From Macrococcoides goetzii (GTDB lineage Bacteria > Bacillota > Bacilli > Staphylococcales > Staphylococcaceae), in assembly GCF_002742385.2 (NCBI RefSeq), contig NZ_MJBI02000004.1, positions 62,001 to 126,000 of the forward strand: a stretch of 64,000 nt of DNA, in the 5' to 3' direction. How positions within the stretch are numbered: the stretch's first letter is position 1; each line of letters opens with the position of its first letter. Below the pieces are notes generated by a model. That model saw only the letters and a program-made list of their open reading frames with translations. It searched no databases and was not told where the DNA came from. A program made the position numbers and the translations under genes. This document shows positions 52,900 through 60,887 of the stretch, piece by piece.

Positions 52900-54975
52900 C
52901 TATTCTTTATGTCTTAGTAATCTTAAGCTGTTTAAAGTCACAAGTAATGTAGCACCCATATCAGCAAATATCGCAATCCATAACGTTAACCAGCCTGGAA
53001 TAACGAGTAATATCGCGATTAATTTAAGTCCTAACGCAAATCCGATATTCTGTTTGATAATATTTAATGTACGTTTGCTGAGGCGAATCACTTTCGGTAA
53101 ATCGCTTAAATCATCTTTCATAAATGTAATATCAGCTGTCTCTATCGCAGTATCAGTTGCTGCACCACCCATAGAAAAACCTACGTCTGCCTGAGCGAGT
53201 GCCGGTGCATCATTCACACCATCTCCAATCATTGCAATGTGACTTCCCTTTTGTTGATAGTCTTTAATTAATTTCAACTTATCTTCAGGTAACAACTCTG
53301 AATGCACACGTGTGATGGATAACGTATTTCCAATTGCATCGGCTACTGCTTTATTATCACCAGTGATCATCAGTGTTTCTATTCCTTCTTTATTCAACCT
53401 GCGCACAACATCTATTGATTCATCACGCAGTGTATCCTGAATAAAGAAAACAGCGATTATACGCGCTTGTGTACCGAACAATACTTTTGTTGCACCATTT
53501 CTATTTATTTCAGCAAGTTTCTGTGCATCAGAATCATTTACATTAAAGAATTTCTGTTGTCCGATACGATATTTTTTATCTTTATAAATACCTTGTACCC
53601 CTTTAGCGGTAACGACTTCATAATCTGTTAACTTAACAGTTTCACAATCCGTTAGACTATTCACAATTGCTTTGCTTAATGGATGTCCGGCATCTTTTTC
53701 AAGGGTGTAGATAACATTTTTTTCGTCTTGCGTTAGTTCTGTGAAATCAACACGTTCTACAACAACAGGCTCTCCTTTAGTTAATGTACCTGTCTTATCA
53801 AAAGCAATCGTATCGATATGACCTGCGTTTTCTAAATGAATACCACCTTTTATTAAAATACCACGACGTGCAGCACTACCGATTGCGGTAACGATCGCAA
53901 CCGGTGTTGAGACAACAAGCGCACATGGACAACCTACAACGAGTACCGATAAACCTTGGTAAAGATAATGTTTGAAGTCGCCACCAAATAATGGTGGGAT
54001 TACGATTACAAGCAACGCAATTAACATAATGAGCGGTGTATAGTATTTCGCAAATTTATCAACAAATTTCTGAGTCGGTGCTTTCTCACTTTGTGCTTCT
54101 TCCACAAGATGAATCATCTTCGCAAGCTTAGTTTCATGGCTGCGTTTAGTTACTCGCACTTCTAACTGTCCAGATTCATTCAGTGTCCCTGAATAAACTT
54201 CATCAGCTTTACTTTTGGATACAGGGATACTTTCTCCTGTAATACTTGCCTGATTGACATTGCTCTGACCATTTATTACGACACCATCAATCGGTACTTT
54301 CTTACCAGGCAGTATGCGCACGACATCACCAATACTTAAATCTTCTACAGCAACTTCTGCATATTCATTACCAATTCGCTTTAATGCCACTTCAGGTGTG
54401 AGATCAATCAGACTCTGAATGCTGTCACGCGATTTCTCCATCGCGTATCCTTCAAGCGCTTCACTTATTGCAAATAACAGAACGACCATGGCACCTTCCT
54501 GTACTTCGCCAATTAACATCGCACCAATAATTGCAATCGTCATTAAGACGTTCATATCAAAGTTTAATTTGAACAGTTGTTTCATACCTTCAATAAATAA
54601 TGTATAACCACCGATTGCAATCGCTGTGATAAAGATTACTTTCGTATACAGACTATCTTCACCAACATTAAAACTTGTGATTAAGCCCGCAAGAAACAGA
54701 ATTAAAGCGATGGCAAACGGTAAATGCGCTTTATTCTTGTAAAACGGAACTTTCTTTGTGCGCTTTACATTTGCCGGACGTACTTTAATATGATCAAATT
54801 TCCCCGCCGCTTCTAACTGTTCGACAGTGACGTCACCTGTAACATTCAATTTCGCCGCCCCGAAATTTAAATCAACTGTATCTACACCTGGAATCGCTTC
54901 AATATTTTTCACAAATTTTGCTGCACAGTTTGTACAGCTTAAACCTTCCAGACGATATGTTTCTTCTTTACTCAT
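52900..54975 (-). CDS. cadA: Heavy-metal P1B-type ATPase (CadA/ZntA-like)
   Basis: A 691-residue exporter for Cd2+, Zn2+ or Pb2+. An N-terminal HMA domain has GLSCTNC (residues 11-17). The core shows TGES, the ion-binding CPC in VGCPCALV, phosphorylation site DKTGTLT, HP motif AGHPLSKA and GDGVNDAPAL. The last helix carries Asp in IFADMGATLLVT, characteristic of the Zn/Cd group rather than CopA. ATG 54975 follows GGGGGTG; it overlaps the cadC-like gene by 8 bases. The two form an inducible metal-efflux operon. Confidence 0.94.
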   Translation of the reverse strand: MSKEETYRLEGLSCTNCAAKFVKNIEAIPGVDTVDLNFGAAKLNVTGDVTVEQLEAAGKFDHIKVRPANVKRTKKVPFYKNKAHLPFAIALILFLAGLITSFNVGEDSLYTKVIFITAIAIGGYTLFIEGMKQLFKLNFDMNVLMTIAIIGAMLIGEVQEGAMVVLLFAISEALEGYAMEKSRDSIQSLIDLTPEVALKRIGNEYAEVAVEDLSIGDVVRILPGKKVPIDGVVINGQSNVNQASITGESIPVSKSKADEVYSGTLNESGQLEVRVTKRSHETKLAKMIHLVEEAQSEKAPTQKFVDKFAKYYTPLIMLIALLVIVIPPLFGGDFKHYLYQGLSVLVVGCPCALVVSTPVAIVTAIGSAARRGILIKGGIHLENAGHIDTIAFDKTGTLTKGEPVVVERVDFTELTQDEKNVIYTLEKDAGHPLSKAIVNSLTDCETVKLTDYEVVTAKGVQGIYKDKKYRIGQQKFFNVNDSDAQKLAEINRNGATKVLFGTQARIIAVFFIQDTLRDESIDVVRRLNKEGIETLMITGDNKAVADAIGNTLSITRVHSELLPEDKLKLIKDYQQKGSHIAMIGDGVNDAPALAQADVGFSMGGAATDTAIETADITFMKDDLSDLPKVIRLSKRTLNIIKQNIGFALGLKLIAILLVIPGWLTLWIAIFADMGATLLVTLNSLRLLRHKE

Positions 54976-55327
54976 CAGTTTCACCCCCATGTGCTAAAGC
55001 TGTACGAATCAGTGTCTTAATATGATCATCCTTCAAACGATAGAATGCATTTTTTCCTTCTTTTCTAAAATCAAGCACTTTCGCCTGGTTTAAATATCTG
55101 AGATGGTGACTCGTCGTAGCGACACTCGCATCGAGTATATTGGCCAGATCACATACACACAATTCATCTTCAAGTAATAAACTAAAGCAAATCTTCAAGC
55201 GTTTCTCATCTGCTAATGCTTTATAAATAACCAGTACCGGATTTAAATCAACTAAATCCTGTTGTGATTTCACACGCTTTACTTTCTCAGCATCAAACAA
55301 ATATAAATCACAAGTATCTTGAGCCAT
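54968..55327 (-). CDS. cadC: ArsR/SmtB-family metal sensor (CadC-like)
   Basis: A 119-residue winged-helix repressor. The N-terminal Cys in AQDTCDLYLFD and the ELCVCDLA motif (Cys-Val-Cys) give the thiolate metal site of CadC-type Cd/Pb/Zn sensors. The recognition helix is SVATTSHHLRYLNQAKVLDFRKEGK. ATG 55327 follows AAGAGGTG; the longer frame adds six residues. Two identical-type inverted repeats flank its promoter, so it should repress its own operon until metal binds. Confidence 0.92.
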   Translation of the reverse strand: MAQDTCDLYLFDAEKVKRVKSQQDLVDLNPVLVIYKALADEKRLKICFSLLLEDELCVCDLANILDASVATTSHHLRYLNQAKVLDFRKEGKNAFYRLKDDHIKTLIRTALAHGGETDE

Positions 55328-55359
55328 ACATAACACCTCTTCCAAACTTCATTTTATTC

Positions 55360-55420
55360 ATTCAAACATTCATTTGAATATAGTATAACGCACAATTTTC
55401 ATTCAAACAATCATTTGAAT
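55360..55420 (-). promoter_or_regulatory. cad promoter with two CadC-type operators
   Basis: Operators ATTCAAACATTCATTTGAAT (55360-55379) and ATTCAAACAATCATTTGAAT (55401-55420) share ATTCAAA-N6-TTTGAAT and lie 41 bases apart. On the minus strand TATACT (55387-55382) lies between them, and a TTGTTT 17 bases upstream falls in the second operator. Confidence 0.8.
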
Positions 55421-55495
55421 GAAATGTTTATAAACTTTTACTAAGGGAATATAAATTATTGAATAAATAATTATTAAAAGGAGCTTTTAATTTAA

Positions 55496-55729
55496 ATGGA
55501 TGCAGAAAGCAATTATTTAAACATTGAAATTCAACTGGACAATGGCGATACAGTAAATCATCAGGAGTTCTTTACAACCGATGAAAAGATCGCATTTAAT
55601 AACTTCATTAAAAAACTTGATTTAAATGAGACAGGCTTTTTACCGATTAACGATGAATCTACAACATGTTCAATCAATATCGATAAAATCGTGAAAATCA
55701 CGCCAAAAGACGTTAAAAATATGGGCTAA
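55496..55729 (+). CDS. Hypothetical protein, 77 aa
   Basis: A small acidic soluble protein (MDAESNYLNIEIQLDNGDTV... ending IDKIVKITPKDVKNMG), apparently beta-rich with one amphipathic helix (DEKIAFNNFIKKLDLNE). AAAGGAG lies about 12 bases before the ATG, a longer gap than usual. It stands alone, divergent from cad, with a strong terminator. The family is not recognised. Confidence 0.65.
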   Translation: MDAESNYLNIEIQLDNGDTVNHQEFFTTDEKIAFNNFIKKLDLNETGFLPINDESTTCSINIDKIVKITPKDVKNMG

Positions 55730-55744
55730 CCATTATAAATACTA

Positions 55745-55775
55745 AAAGAGAGCGGATAAAATATCCGCTCTCTTT
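55745..55775. terminator. Bidirectional terminator
   Basis: AAAGAGAGCGGATA (55745-55758) and TATCCGCTCTCTTT (55762-55775), 14 bp with a 3-base loop, between convergent genes. Confidence 0.88.
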
Positions 55776-55779
55776 CCGT

Positions 55780-56424
55780 TTAATAATCACTTTTTAATAT
55801 TTTTTCAATATACGTTCTAACCAATTTACCATTCTTATTGATGACGACTGCAGCAAGCGCGTCATGATTCCCCGCCCCTGCATCAATATTTAACGTATTG
55901 TATTGTTTTAAATATATCGGTTTCCCAATTTCAGTTGGTGTATGTCCAATAACCTGAAGCTTCTTCATCTTTTTTATCTTACCGCGAAAACGTAACACAC
56001 TCCACATACTCTCTGTATGAAACTTTCTAAACCCTAAAAAGTTAACGCCTGCATGAGACACGTATAGCACACCATTCTCGTAAAACAACGGTAGATCACG
56101 CATCCAACGTGCATCACCTATATATTTATCACGTAAATCATAATCTTCTATCGTATTCCTATAGTTCTCTTTCATGTCTGACTTTGAAGTACCTTTAAAA
56201 ATATACTGCGCCATTTGATACTCATGGTTGCCCTGAATACAAACCGTATTCGGATAATCCTGCTGAAGCTTGCGTACACAACGTACAACCTCTTTCGAAT
56301 GTTTACCTTTATTGATATAATCTCCAACGAAGATCAGCTGCTCTTCTTTTGGATTCCAGTGCTTTAGTATCTTCTTCAATGTATTATAACAACCATGTAT
56401 ATCGCCAACTAAAAAATAGTTCAT
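55780..56424 (-). CDS. Metallophosphoesterase (PrpE/serine-threonine phosphatase-like)
   Basis: A 214-residue calcineurin-like phosphoesterase with all motifs: GDIHGCY, GDYINKG, GNHEYQM, VSHAG and HTPTEIG. It resembles bacterial PP1-type Ser/Thr phosphatases or diadenosine tetraphosphatases such as PrpE; the substrate is unknown. ATG 56424 (MNYFLVGDIHG) follows AAGGA; the longer frame adds three residues. Confidence 0.85.
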   Translation of the reverse strand: MNYFLVGDIHGCYNTLKKILKHWNPKEEQLIFVGDYINKGKHSKEVVRCVRKLQQDYPNTVCIQGNHEYQMAQYIFKGTSKSDMKENYRNTIEDYDLRDKYIGDARWMRDLPLFYENGVLYVSHAGVNFLGFRKFHTESMWSVLRFRGKIKKMKKLQVIGHTPTEIGKPIYLKQYNTLNIDAGAGNHDALAAVVINKNGKLVRTYIEKILKSDY

Positions 56425-56525
56425 TATTAACATCCTTAACGTTTGAATTTATCTTAGTTGATTATATAAGAGTTTCAAAGAATACTAAAGTTAAGATTGT
56501 GTTAAAAAATATCAATATAAACTAA

Positions 56526-57278
56526 TTATTCAACATCAACCGTTACATCACCCATATCTGTTTCAAGGTCAATGGTGTGTTCTCCTTTACCGACTATACC
56601 GCCTTTAGGAATAACATCATTTAGTTCAACGTCACCCATATTACTGTCAGTAGTGACATTCACATTGTCCGGTTTTCCTTTATAATAGATTGAAGCATCT
56701 CCAACATTGACGTCACCTTTTATATTGGCATCTTTATCAACATTTCTTAACGTTAGTTCACCAACATCGACACTAAACTGAATATCATCAGCATTCATCT
56801 CTTCAATGTTTACTTCTCCGACATTCATATCAATTTTAGCAATTTTTGCATCTAATTTATCAATATTAATTTCCCCAACATTTGAATCGATTATAAATTC
56901 ATTGTATTGTTTTTGAGGTAACTGAAGTATTACTTTCATATTGTTCTGTTCCTGATTGAATCCGAAGTTAAAGTCAATATCGATACCACTTGATTCGCCA
57001 CCAGAAATAGAAAGCGTGTCATCTTTTACTGTATACTTTATTTGATTTTCATTTTTAGCATGCTTGATATCGATATGCGTTTTATTATCATCAGACTGTT
57101 TCACATCTAACATCAATGTATTAACATCTATATTAACCTTCTGATATTCATCAGTAAGTACTTCATTATGATTATACTGTCCGTAACTACTACCAAAGCC
57201 AAACATCATACTACACACTGCCATTCCTATCATTCCGATAACCATCAAACTTATTGCGACAATTAAAAGTTTCTTCAT
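56526..57278 (-). CDS. DUF4097-family membrane-anchored beta-strand repeat protein
   Basis: A 250-residue protein with one N-terminal transmembrane segment (residues 4-28) and a beta-repeat domain of alternating strands (VGEINIDKLDAKIAKIDMNVGEVNIEEMNADDIQFSVDVGELTL..., given here as a description of residues about 135-200). LiaG/YvlB-type DUF4097 proteins are linked to cell-envelope stress. The start overlaps the DUF1700 gene by 4 bases. It is the last gene of the padR operon. Confidence 0.85.
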   Translation of the reverse strand: MKKLLIVAISLMVIGMIGMAVCSMMFGFGSSYGQYNHNEVLTDEYQKVNIDVNTLMLDVKQSDDNKTHIDIKHAKNENQIKYTVKDDTLSISGGESSGIDIDFNFGFNQEQNNMKVILQLPQKQYNEFIIDSNVGEINIDKLDAKIAKIDMNVGEVNIEEMNADDIQFSVDVGELTLRNVDKDANIKGDVNVGDASIYYKGKPDNVNVTTDSNMGDVELNDVIPKGGIVGKGEHTIDLETDMGDVTVDVE

Positions 57279-57835
57279 GACGATTTACCTCCCTGAATGA
57301 TATTTTTATTAAATTGAATATATTGAACGATGAAACGGTTCACAAACTGCATCACTTTAAATAAAATTATGCCAAATAATAAACCTAATCCTACACAGAA
57401 TACCGTCATAAATATTTCAAAGCCATTCACTGCGCTCGCACCATTAAAGATAATGTCTAGTATTAAAAAGAATGGTGATATGATTAGCATCAGTGCTCCA
57501 AATGCAAACGACACCATAATACTAACGTAAATAACGAACGGAATGAGCAATATAAATAAATTTAAAAAGCTTAAACCTACAATCGAAAAGATCATCTGTG
57601 CTACATTTGACGTGCTCGGATCTGTCTTTGCTTTCGTTACATGATACATCGCTCGCAGTTCTTTTCCAACCTGAACCGGATCGCCTAGTTCATTAATGAT
57701 TTCTGCATCACTTTTACCATCCATCGCACCATCTTCAAAATGTGATTCATATTCAAACATCAAAGATTCAAATTCACCTTGTGGTAAACCATTCAATTCT
57801 TTACTTAACGTATTTAAATATTGTTGTCTATTCAT
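57275..57835 (-). CDS. DUF1700-family membrane protein (HAAS domain)
   Basis: A 186-residue protein. The N-terminal HAAS-type helical segment (MNRQQYLNTLSKELNGLPQ...YESHFEDGAMDGKSDAEIINELGDPVQVGKELR) is followed by two to three transmembrane segments (about 80-110, 112-128 and 140-165). ATG 57835 follows GGGAGAGAATC. It overlaps padR by 8 bases. Such proteins regularly follow a PadR gene and precede DUF4097 in Firmicutes; the mechanism is not known. Confidence 0.85.
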   Translation of the reverse strand: MNRQQYLNTLSKELNGLPQGEFESLMFEYESHFEDGAMDGKSDAEIINELGDPVQVGKELRAMYHVTKAKTDPSTSNVAQMIFSIVGLSFLNLFILLIPFVIYVSIMVSFAFGALMLIISPFFLILDIIFNGASAVNGFEIFMTVFCVGLGLLFGIILFKVMQFVNRFIVQYIQFNKNIIQGGKSS

Positions 57836-58154
57836 ATGATTCTCTCCCTCTCTTAATGAGTGCATCTACCGCTTCAACCATACCGTACCATTCTGTTTTT
57901 AAATGCTGTAAATGAACCTTTCCTTCATCAGTAATCGTGTAATATTTTCTTGCCGGACCACCTGACGTCTTACCCATATAAGTATCCAGATAACCTTCTG
58001 ATACTAAACGACGCAACATCGGATATAGCGTGCCATCAGCGATGGAAAGATGTTGTGAAATACTTTGTGATAAGTCATAACCATATTGATCCTTTACCAA
58101 TATCTCCTGTAAAACGACGAGCTCAAGTACGCCTTTCTTTAACTGAACATTCAT
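57828..58154 (-). CDS. PadR-family transcriptional regulator
   Basis: A 108-residue winged-helix regulator (KKGVLELVVLQEI, YGYDLSQSISQHLSIADGTLYPMLRRL, GPARKYYTITDEGK). The short C-terminus places it in subfamily 2. GAGGAGG precedes the ATG. It is the first gene of padR-DUF1700-DUF4097 and very probably represses its own promoter; a matching inverted repeat lies upstream. Confidence 0.9.
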   Translation of the reverse strand: MNVQLKKGVLELVVLQEILVKDQYGYDLSQSISQHLSIADGTLYPMLRRLVSEGYLDTYMGKTSGGPARKYYTITDEGKVHLQHLKTEWYGMVEAVDALIKRGRESYE

Positions 58155-58181
58155 AGTCCGCCTCCTCTCACTACTAGATAA

Positions 58182-58263
58182 TACGATATAGTGATATAAA
58201 AAATAAGTCGTGTTGTTTACCTGATCAGATAATATTAACTATCTCTTTTACAACTATATCGTA
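58182..58263 (-). promoter_or_regulatory. Widely spaced 11-bp inverted repeat upstream of padR
   Basis: TACGATATAGT (58182-58192) and ACTATATCGTA (58253-58263) are exact reverse complements separated by 60 bases. They flank the likely padR promoter and are candidate PadR sites. Confidence 0.55.
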
Positions 58264-58426
58264 ACATCCACTAGTGAATAATTCAATATAGTTGGATTGA
58301 ATTAATATATTTATTTATATCACTCAAAATTAAAAGATAACTGTCTTTTCAAAATACTAAAATTTGAATTGTATTTTCTGTAACTATCATGTACTCTATT
58401 CTTACTTAACCATTCTAAAAAAAAGG

Positions 58427-59761
58427 ATGTCAAATGGAGAAAAAAATAAAAAAAGTGGGCGAAATCCTTATCTCGTTATCATTAGTTCTTTTTTAGCATT
58501 TCTAACTGTTGGAACAATACTACTATACATTCCATTCTCACAGAAACAACCTACATCATTTGTAGATTGTCTGTTTATTGCTACGAGTGCTTTTACCGTA
58601 ACAGGACTGGCAACAATTGATATAACAGCCAACTTCAATTATATCGGCTACATTATCATTATGATACTCGTTCAAGCAGGTGGTCTCGGGATTATTACGT
58701 TAGCCATGATCGTGTTTATCATGCTTGGACGTAAAGTGGGACTTAAAAGTCGCTCACTCACAACAGAGGCATTGAATCAGCAGAACTTAGGCGGTATACT
58801 CAGACTCGTATTGAAGCTATTAATGATCAGTTTAATTTTTGAAAGTATCGGAGCAATACTGCTTGCCCTTGAATGGGTGCCTTTACTTGGGTGGAAACGC
58901 GGACTATTTAACAGTTTCTTCACCGCAGTCAGTGCATTTAATAACGCAGGATTCGCACTTCATAGTGACAATCTTGTACAATTTAAAACGAATCCGGTCA
59001 TCAACTTTATTATTACAACATTAATCATCATTGGTGGATTAGGATTTACAGTCATTCTTGATATATATCAGAAAAAGAAATTTACGCATTTAAGACTTCA
59101 TACAAAAATTATGATTTTCGGGACGGTGATCGTGAATACAATTGCGACACTGACAATTTACTTACTTGAGATGAACAATATGAAAACAATTGGTGGGCAC
59201 AGTACATTTGATCAGTTTCAAATATCTTACTTCCAGGCAATTACTACACGAACAGCCGGCTTTAATACGGTTGATATCGGAGCGATGAATACATCGACGA
59301 TTCTACTTATGATGCTATTCATGTTTATCGGTGGTGGATCGACTTCTACAGCAGGTGGGATAAAGCTAACGACCGCTGTTGTAATATTCTTCGGTACGAT
59401 AAGCTTTATAAAGCAACGCGAACAAATTAGTTTATTTAAGAAGGCAATAGATACGAAATATTTATTTAAGAGCTTTGCAATCGTTGTGTTAAGTTCAACG
59501 TTTATCTTCTTAATCACATTAGCGCTTGTAATCGCAGAGCCGGACTTACCATTTCTTACTGTGATGTTTGAAGTCATTTCAGCATTCGGTACGGTAGGAC
59601 TGACGATGGGTATTACAGCAAAGCTATCTGTCGTCGGAAAACTATTAATCATTTTGATGATGATGATCGGTAAGATTGGGGTATTAACGATTGTGCTTAC
59701 GTTCTCAAAACCACAGAAAGCACTGTACGCTTACCCGAAAGAAGACGTGTTAACAGGTTAA
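58427..59761 (+). CDS. KtrB/TrkH-family potassium uptake channel subunit
   Basis: A 444-residue K+ translocating subunit with four M1-P-M2 repeats. Selectivity-filter-like segments are TSAFTVTGLATID, VSAFNNAGFAL, ITTRTAGFNTVD and ISAFGTVGLTMG, each with the central Gly. It would work with a KtrA/C-type RCK subunit, which is not in the window. The in-frame ATG 58427 abuts AAAAGG without proper spacing. Another ATG (58434), better placed after that site, is out of frame by one base at two A7 runs (see findings). Confidence 0.88.
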   Translation: MSNGEKNKKSGRNPYLVIISSFLAFLTVGTILLYIPFSQKQPTSFVDCLFIATSAFTVTGLATIDITANFNYIGYIIIMILVQAGGLGIITLAMIVFIMLGRKVGLKSRSLTTEALNQQNLGGILRLVLKLLMISLIFESIGAILLALEWVPLLGWKRGLFNSFFTAVSAFNNAGFALHSDNLVQFKTNPVINFIITTLIIIGGLGFTVILDIYQKKKFTHLRLHTKIMIFGTVIVNTIATLTIYLLEMNNMKTIGGHSTFDQFQISYFQAITTRTAGFNTVDIGAMNTSTILLMMLFMFIGGGSTSTAGGIKLTTAVVIFFGTISFIKQREQISLFKKAIDTKYLFKSFAIVVLSSTFIFLITLALVIAEPDLPFLTVMFEVISAFGTVGLTMGITAKLSVVGKLLIILMMMIGKIGVLTIVLTFSKPQKALYAYPKEDVLTG

Positions 59762-59770
59762 TCAAATTAG

Positions 59771-59806
59771 AAAGTGTCACACTCGTGAGTCTGAGTGTGA
59801 CACTTT
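59771..59806 (+). terminator. Terminator of the K+ transporter gene
   Basis: AAAGTGTCACACTC (59771-59784) and GAGTGTGACACTTT (59793-59806), 14 bp. A related second hairpin follows: TTTTGTCAC (59813-59821) with GTGACAAAA (59838-59846). Confidence 0.85.
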
Positions 59807-59846
59807 TACTCGTTTTGTCACGACCGGGAACGTGAGTGTGACAAAA

Positions 59847-60098
59847 ATGAAGTACTCATTCGAGTCTGTTAACAAAAACACATTTATTAATTATCTCGTT
59901 GAACTCGCAAGTTGCTGGGCGATATTCATCGTAATTACAGGATTGTTCATGACGATTTACCGAAAATATTTAAAGTCTGGCGCATCAACAATCACACGTA
60001 AACAATCTGCAAGAGTGCATGCCGTTCTCGTTACTGTATTAAGCATACCACTCATCCTGTTAATATTACTCTTAACTAAGAAAAAATACGCAATATAG
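59847..60098 (+). pseudogene. Fragment of a PepSY-associated transmembrane protein
   Basis: An 83-codon frame from ATG 59847. YLVELASCWAIFIVITGLFM resembles the internal transmembrane block of PepSY_TM proteins (ELA-x-SW-x-I-x-x-x-TGL), and it is followed by a basic loop (RKYLKSGASTITRKQSARVHA) and a last helix ending LTKKKYAI. Full PepSY_TM proteins are several hundred residues long, so this looks like a central remnant. The ATG lies at the base of the preceding hairpin and no ribosome site is visible. It could still be expressed as a two-helix protein. Confidence 0.5.
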
Positions 60099-60135
60099 GA
60101 AACCCGCACGCTGAATATGCGTGCGAATCATTTTA

Positions 60136-60315
60136 TTATTCAATATTTTGTTTAATTTTCTTTAAATCTTCTTCTGAAACTTTAAAAGCTACCTCCCCAG
60201 TTTCAAGATCAACCTCTGCCAATACTTCAGCCGTCCGAGGAAACAACCCTCTCGTCAGCTTTAACTTTAGTGGAATCGAGGCATTATTGGTCATCGTCTT
60301 AAATACTTTTTTCAT
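60136..60315 (-). CDS. Small basic protein, 59 aa
   Basis: The frame reads MKKVFKTMTNNASIPLKLKL, TRGLFPRTAEVLAEVDLETG and EVAFKVSEEDLKKIKQNIE. AAAGGGGGAG lies about 7 bases upstream of the ATG, supporting real translation. No transmembrane segment. The family is not recognised and the function is unknown. Confidence 0.7.
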   Translation of the reverse strand: MKKVFKTMTNNASIPLKLKLTRGLFPRTAEVLAEVDLETGEVAFKVSEEDLKKIKQNIE

Positions 60316-60387
60316 TTTAAACTCCCCCTTTGAATATATATTACCAAATTTTTGATTATGGTAATATTAATTTAAAGGAGTGATTAT

Positions 60388-60576
60388 ATGAGCAAAGGAT
60401 ATAAATATTTTTTAACATTAGCAATCATACTCGCTATATTAAATATTATATTTATCTTAATTGATTACGAATGGCGTGGAGTCTTTAGCTGGGCATCCTT
60501 CAGTTTAATAATATTGTGTGCATTCATACTAATGGTAAGAAAGTTTATGAAAAATGAAGATCATCTTGGCTCATAA
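60388..60576 (+). CDS. Small two-helix membrane protein, 62 aa
   Basis: Two hydrophobic segments (about residues 8-26 and 34-50) with a charged tail (VRKFMKNEDHLGS). AAAGGAGTG precedes the ATG. A 12-bp hairpin (CATCTTGGCTCA / TGAGCCAAGATG, 60562-60598) without a T run covers its end. Function unknown. Confidence 0.7.
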   Translation: MSKGYKYFLTLAIILAILNIIFILIDYEWRGVFSWASFSLIILCAFILMVRKFMKNEDHLGS

Positions 60577-60699
60577 ATATTAAACATGAGCCAAGATGAA
60601 CCAATCCCTTCATTAAACAAGCATTCTTTCATTAATATCTTCATAATAAGCCTCGATTCTTAAAATGTTCATTCATGTGTAACTCCGGTAAACAACCAT

Positions 60700-60836
60700 T
60701 CAGTAAATCTTGTTTATTAAATAACGAAGGATCAAATACTGAAAACCACAACAACCACAAATTTCGAAACTTCCAGTATAATCTTCATCGTAAGGCTCTT
60801 CTTCCAGAAAAGAAAAGCCACATACTAAACATTAAC
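60700..60836 (-). pseudogene. Remnant of a small cysteine-rich (CPCC-type) protein gene
   Basis: On the minus strand one frame reads CLVCGFSFLEEEPYDEDYTG then SFEICGCCGFQYLILRY and stops. CxxCG...PYDE...SFEICxCCGF is the pattern of small Cys-rich CPCC zinc-ribbon proteins. A stop codon immediately precedes the first Cys codon and no start is available, and the usual C-terminus is missing, so the gene is decayed. The plus-strand frame over the same bases is taken as a shadow. Confidence 0.5.
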
Positions 60837-60887
60837 ATTAGACAATCCTCTGTAATTACCAATGCTCATATAGGCATAATTTCAAAG

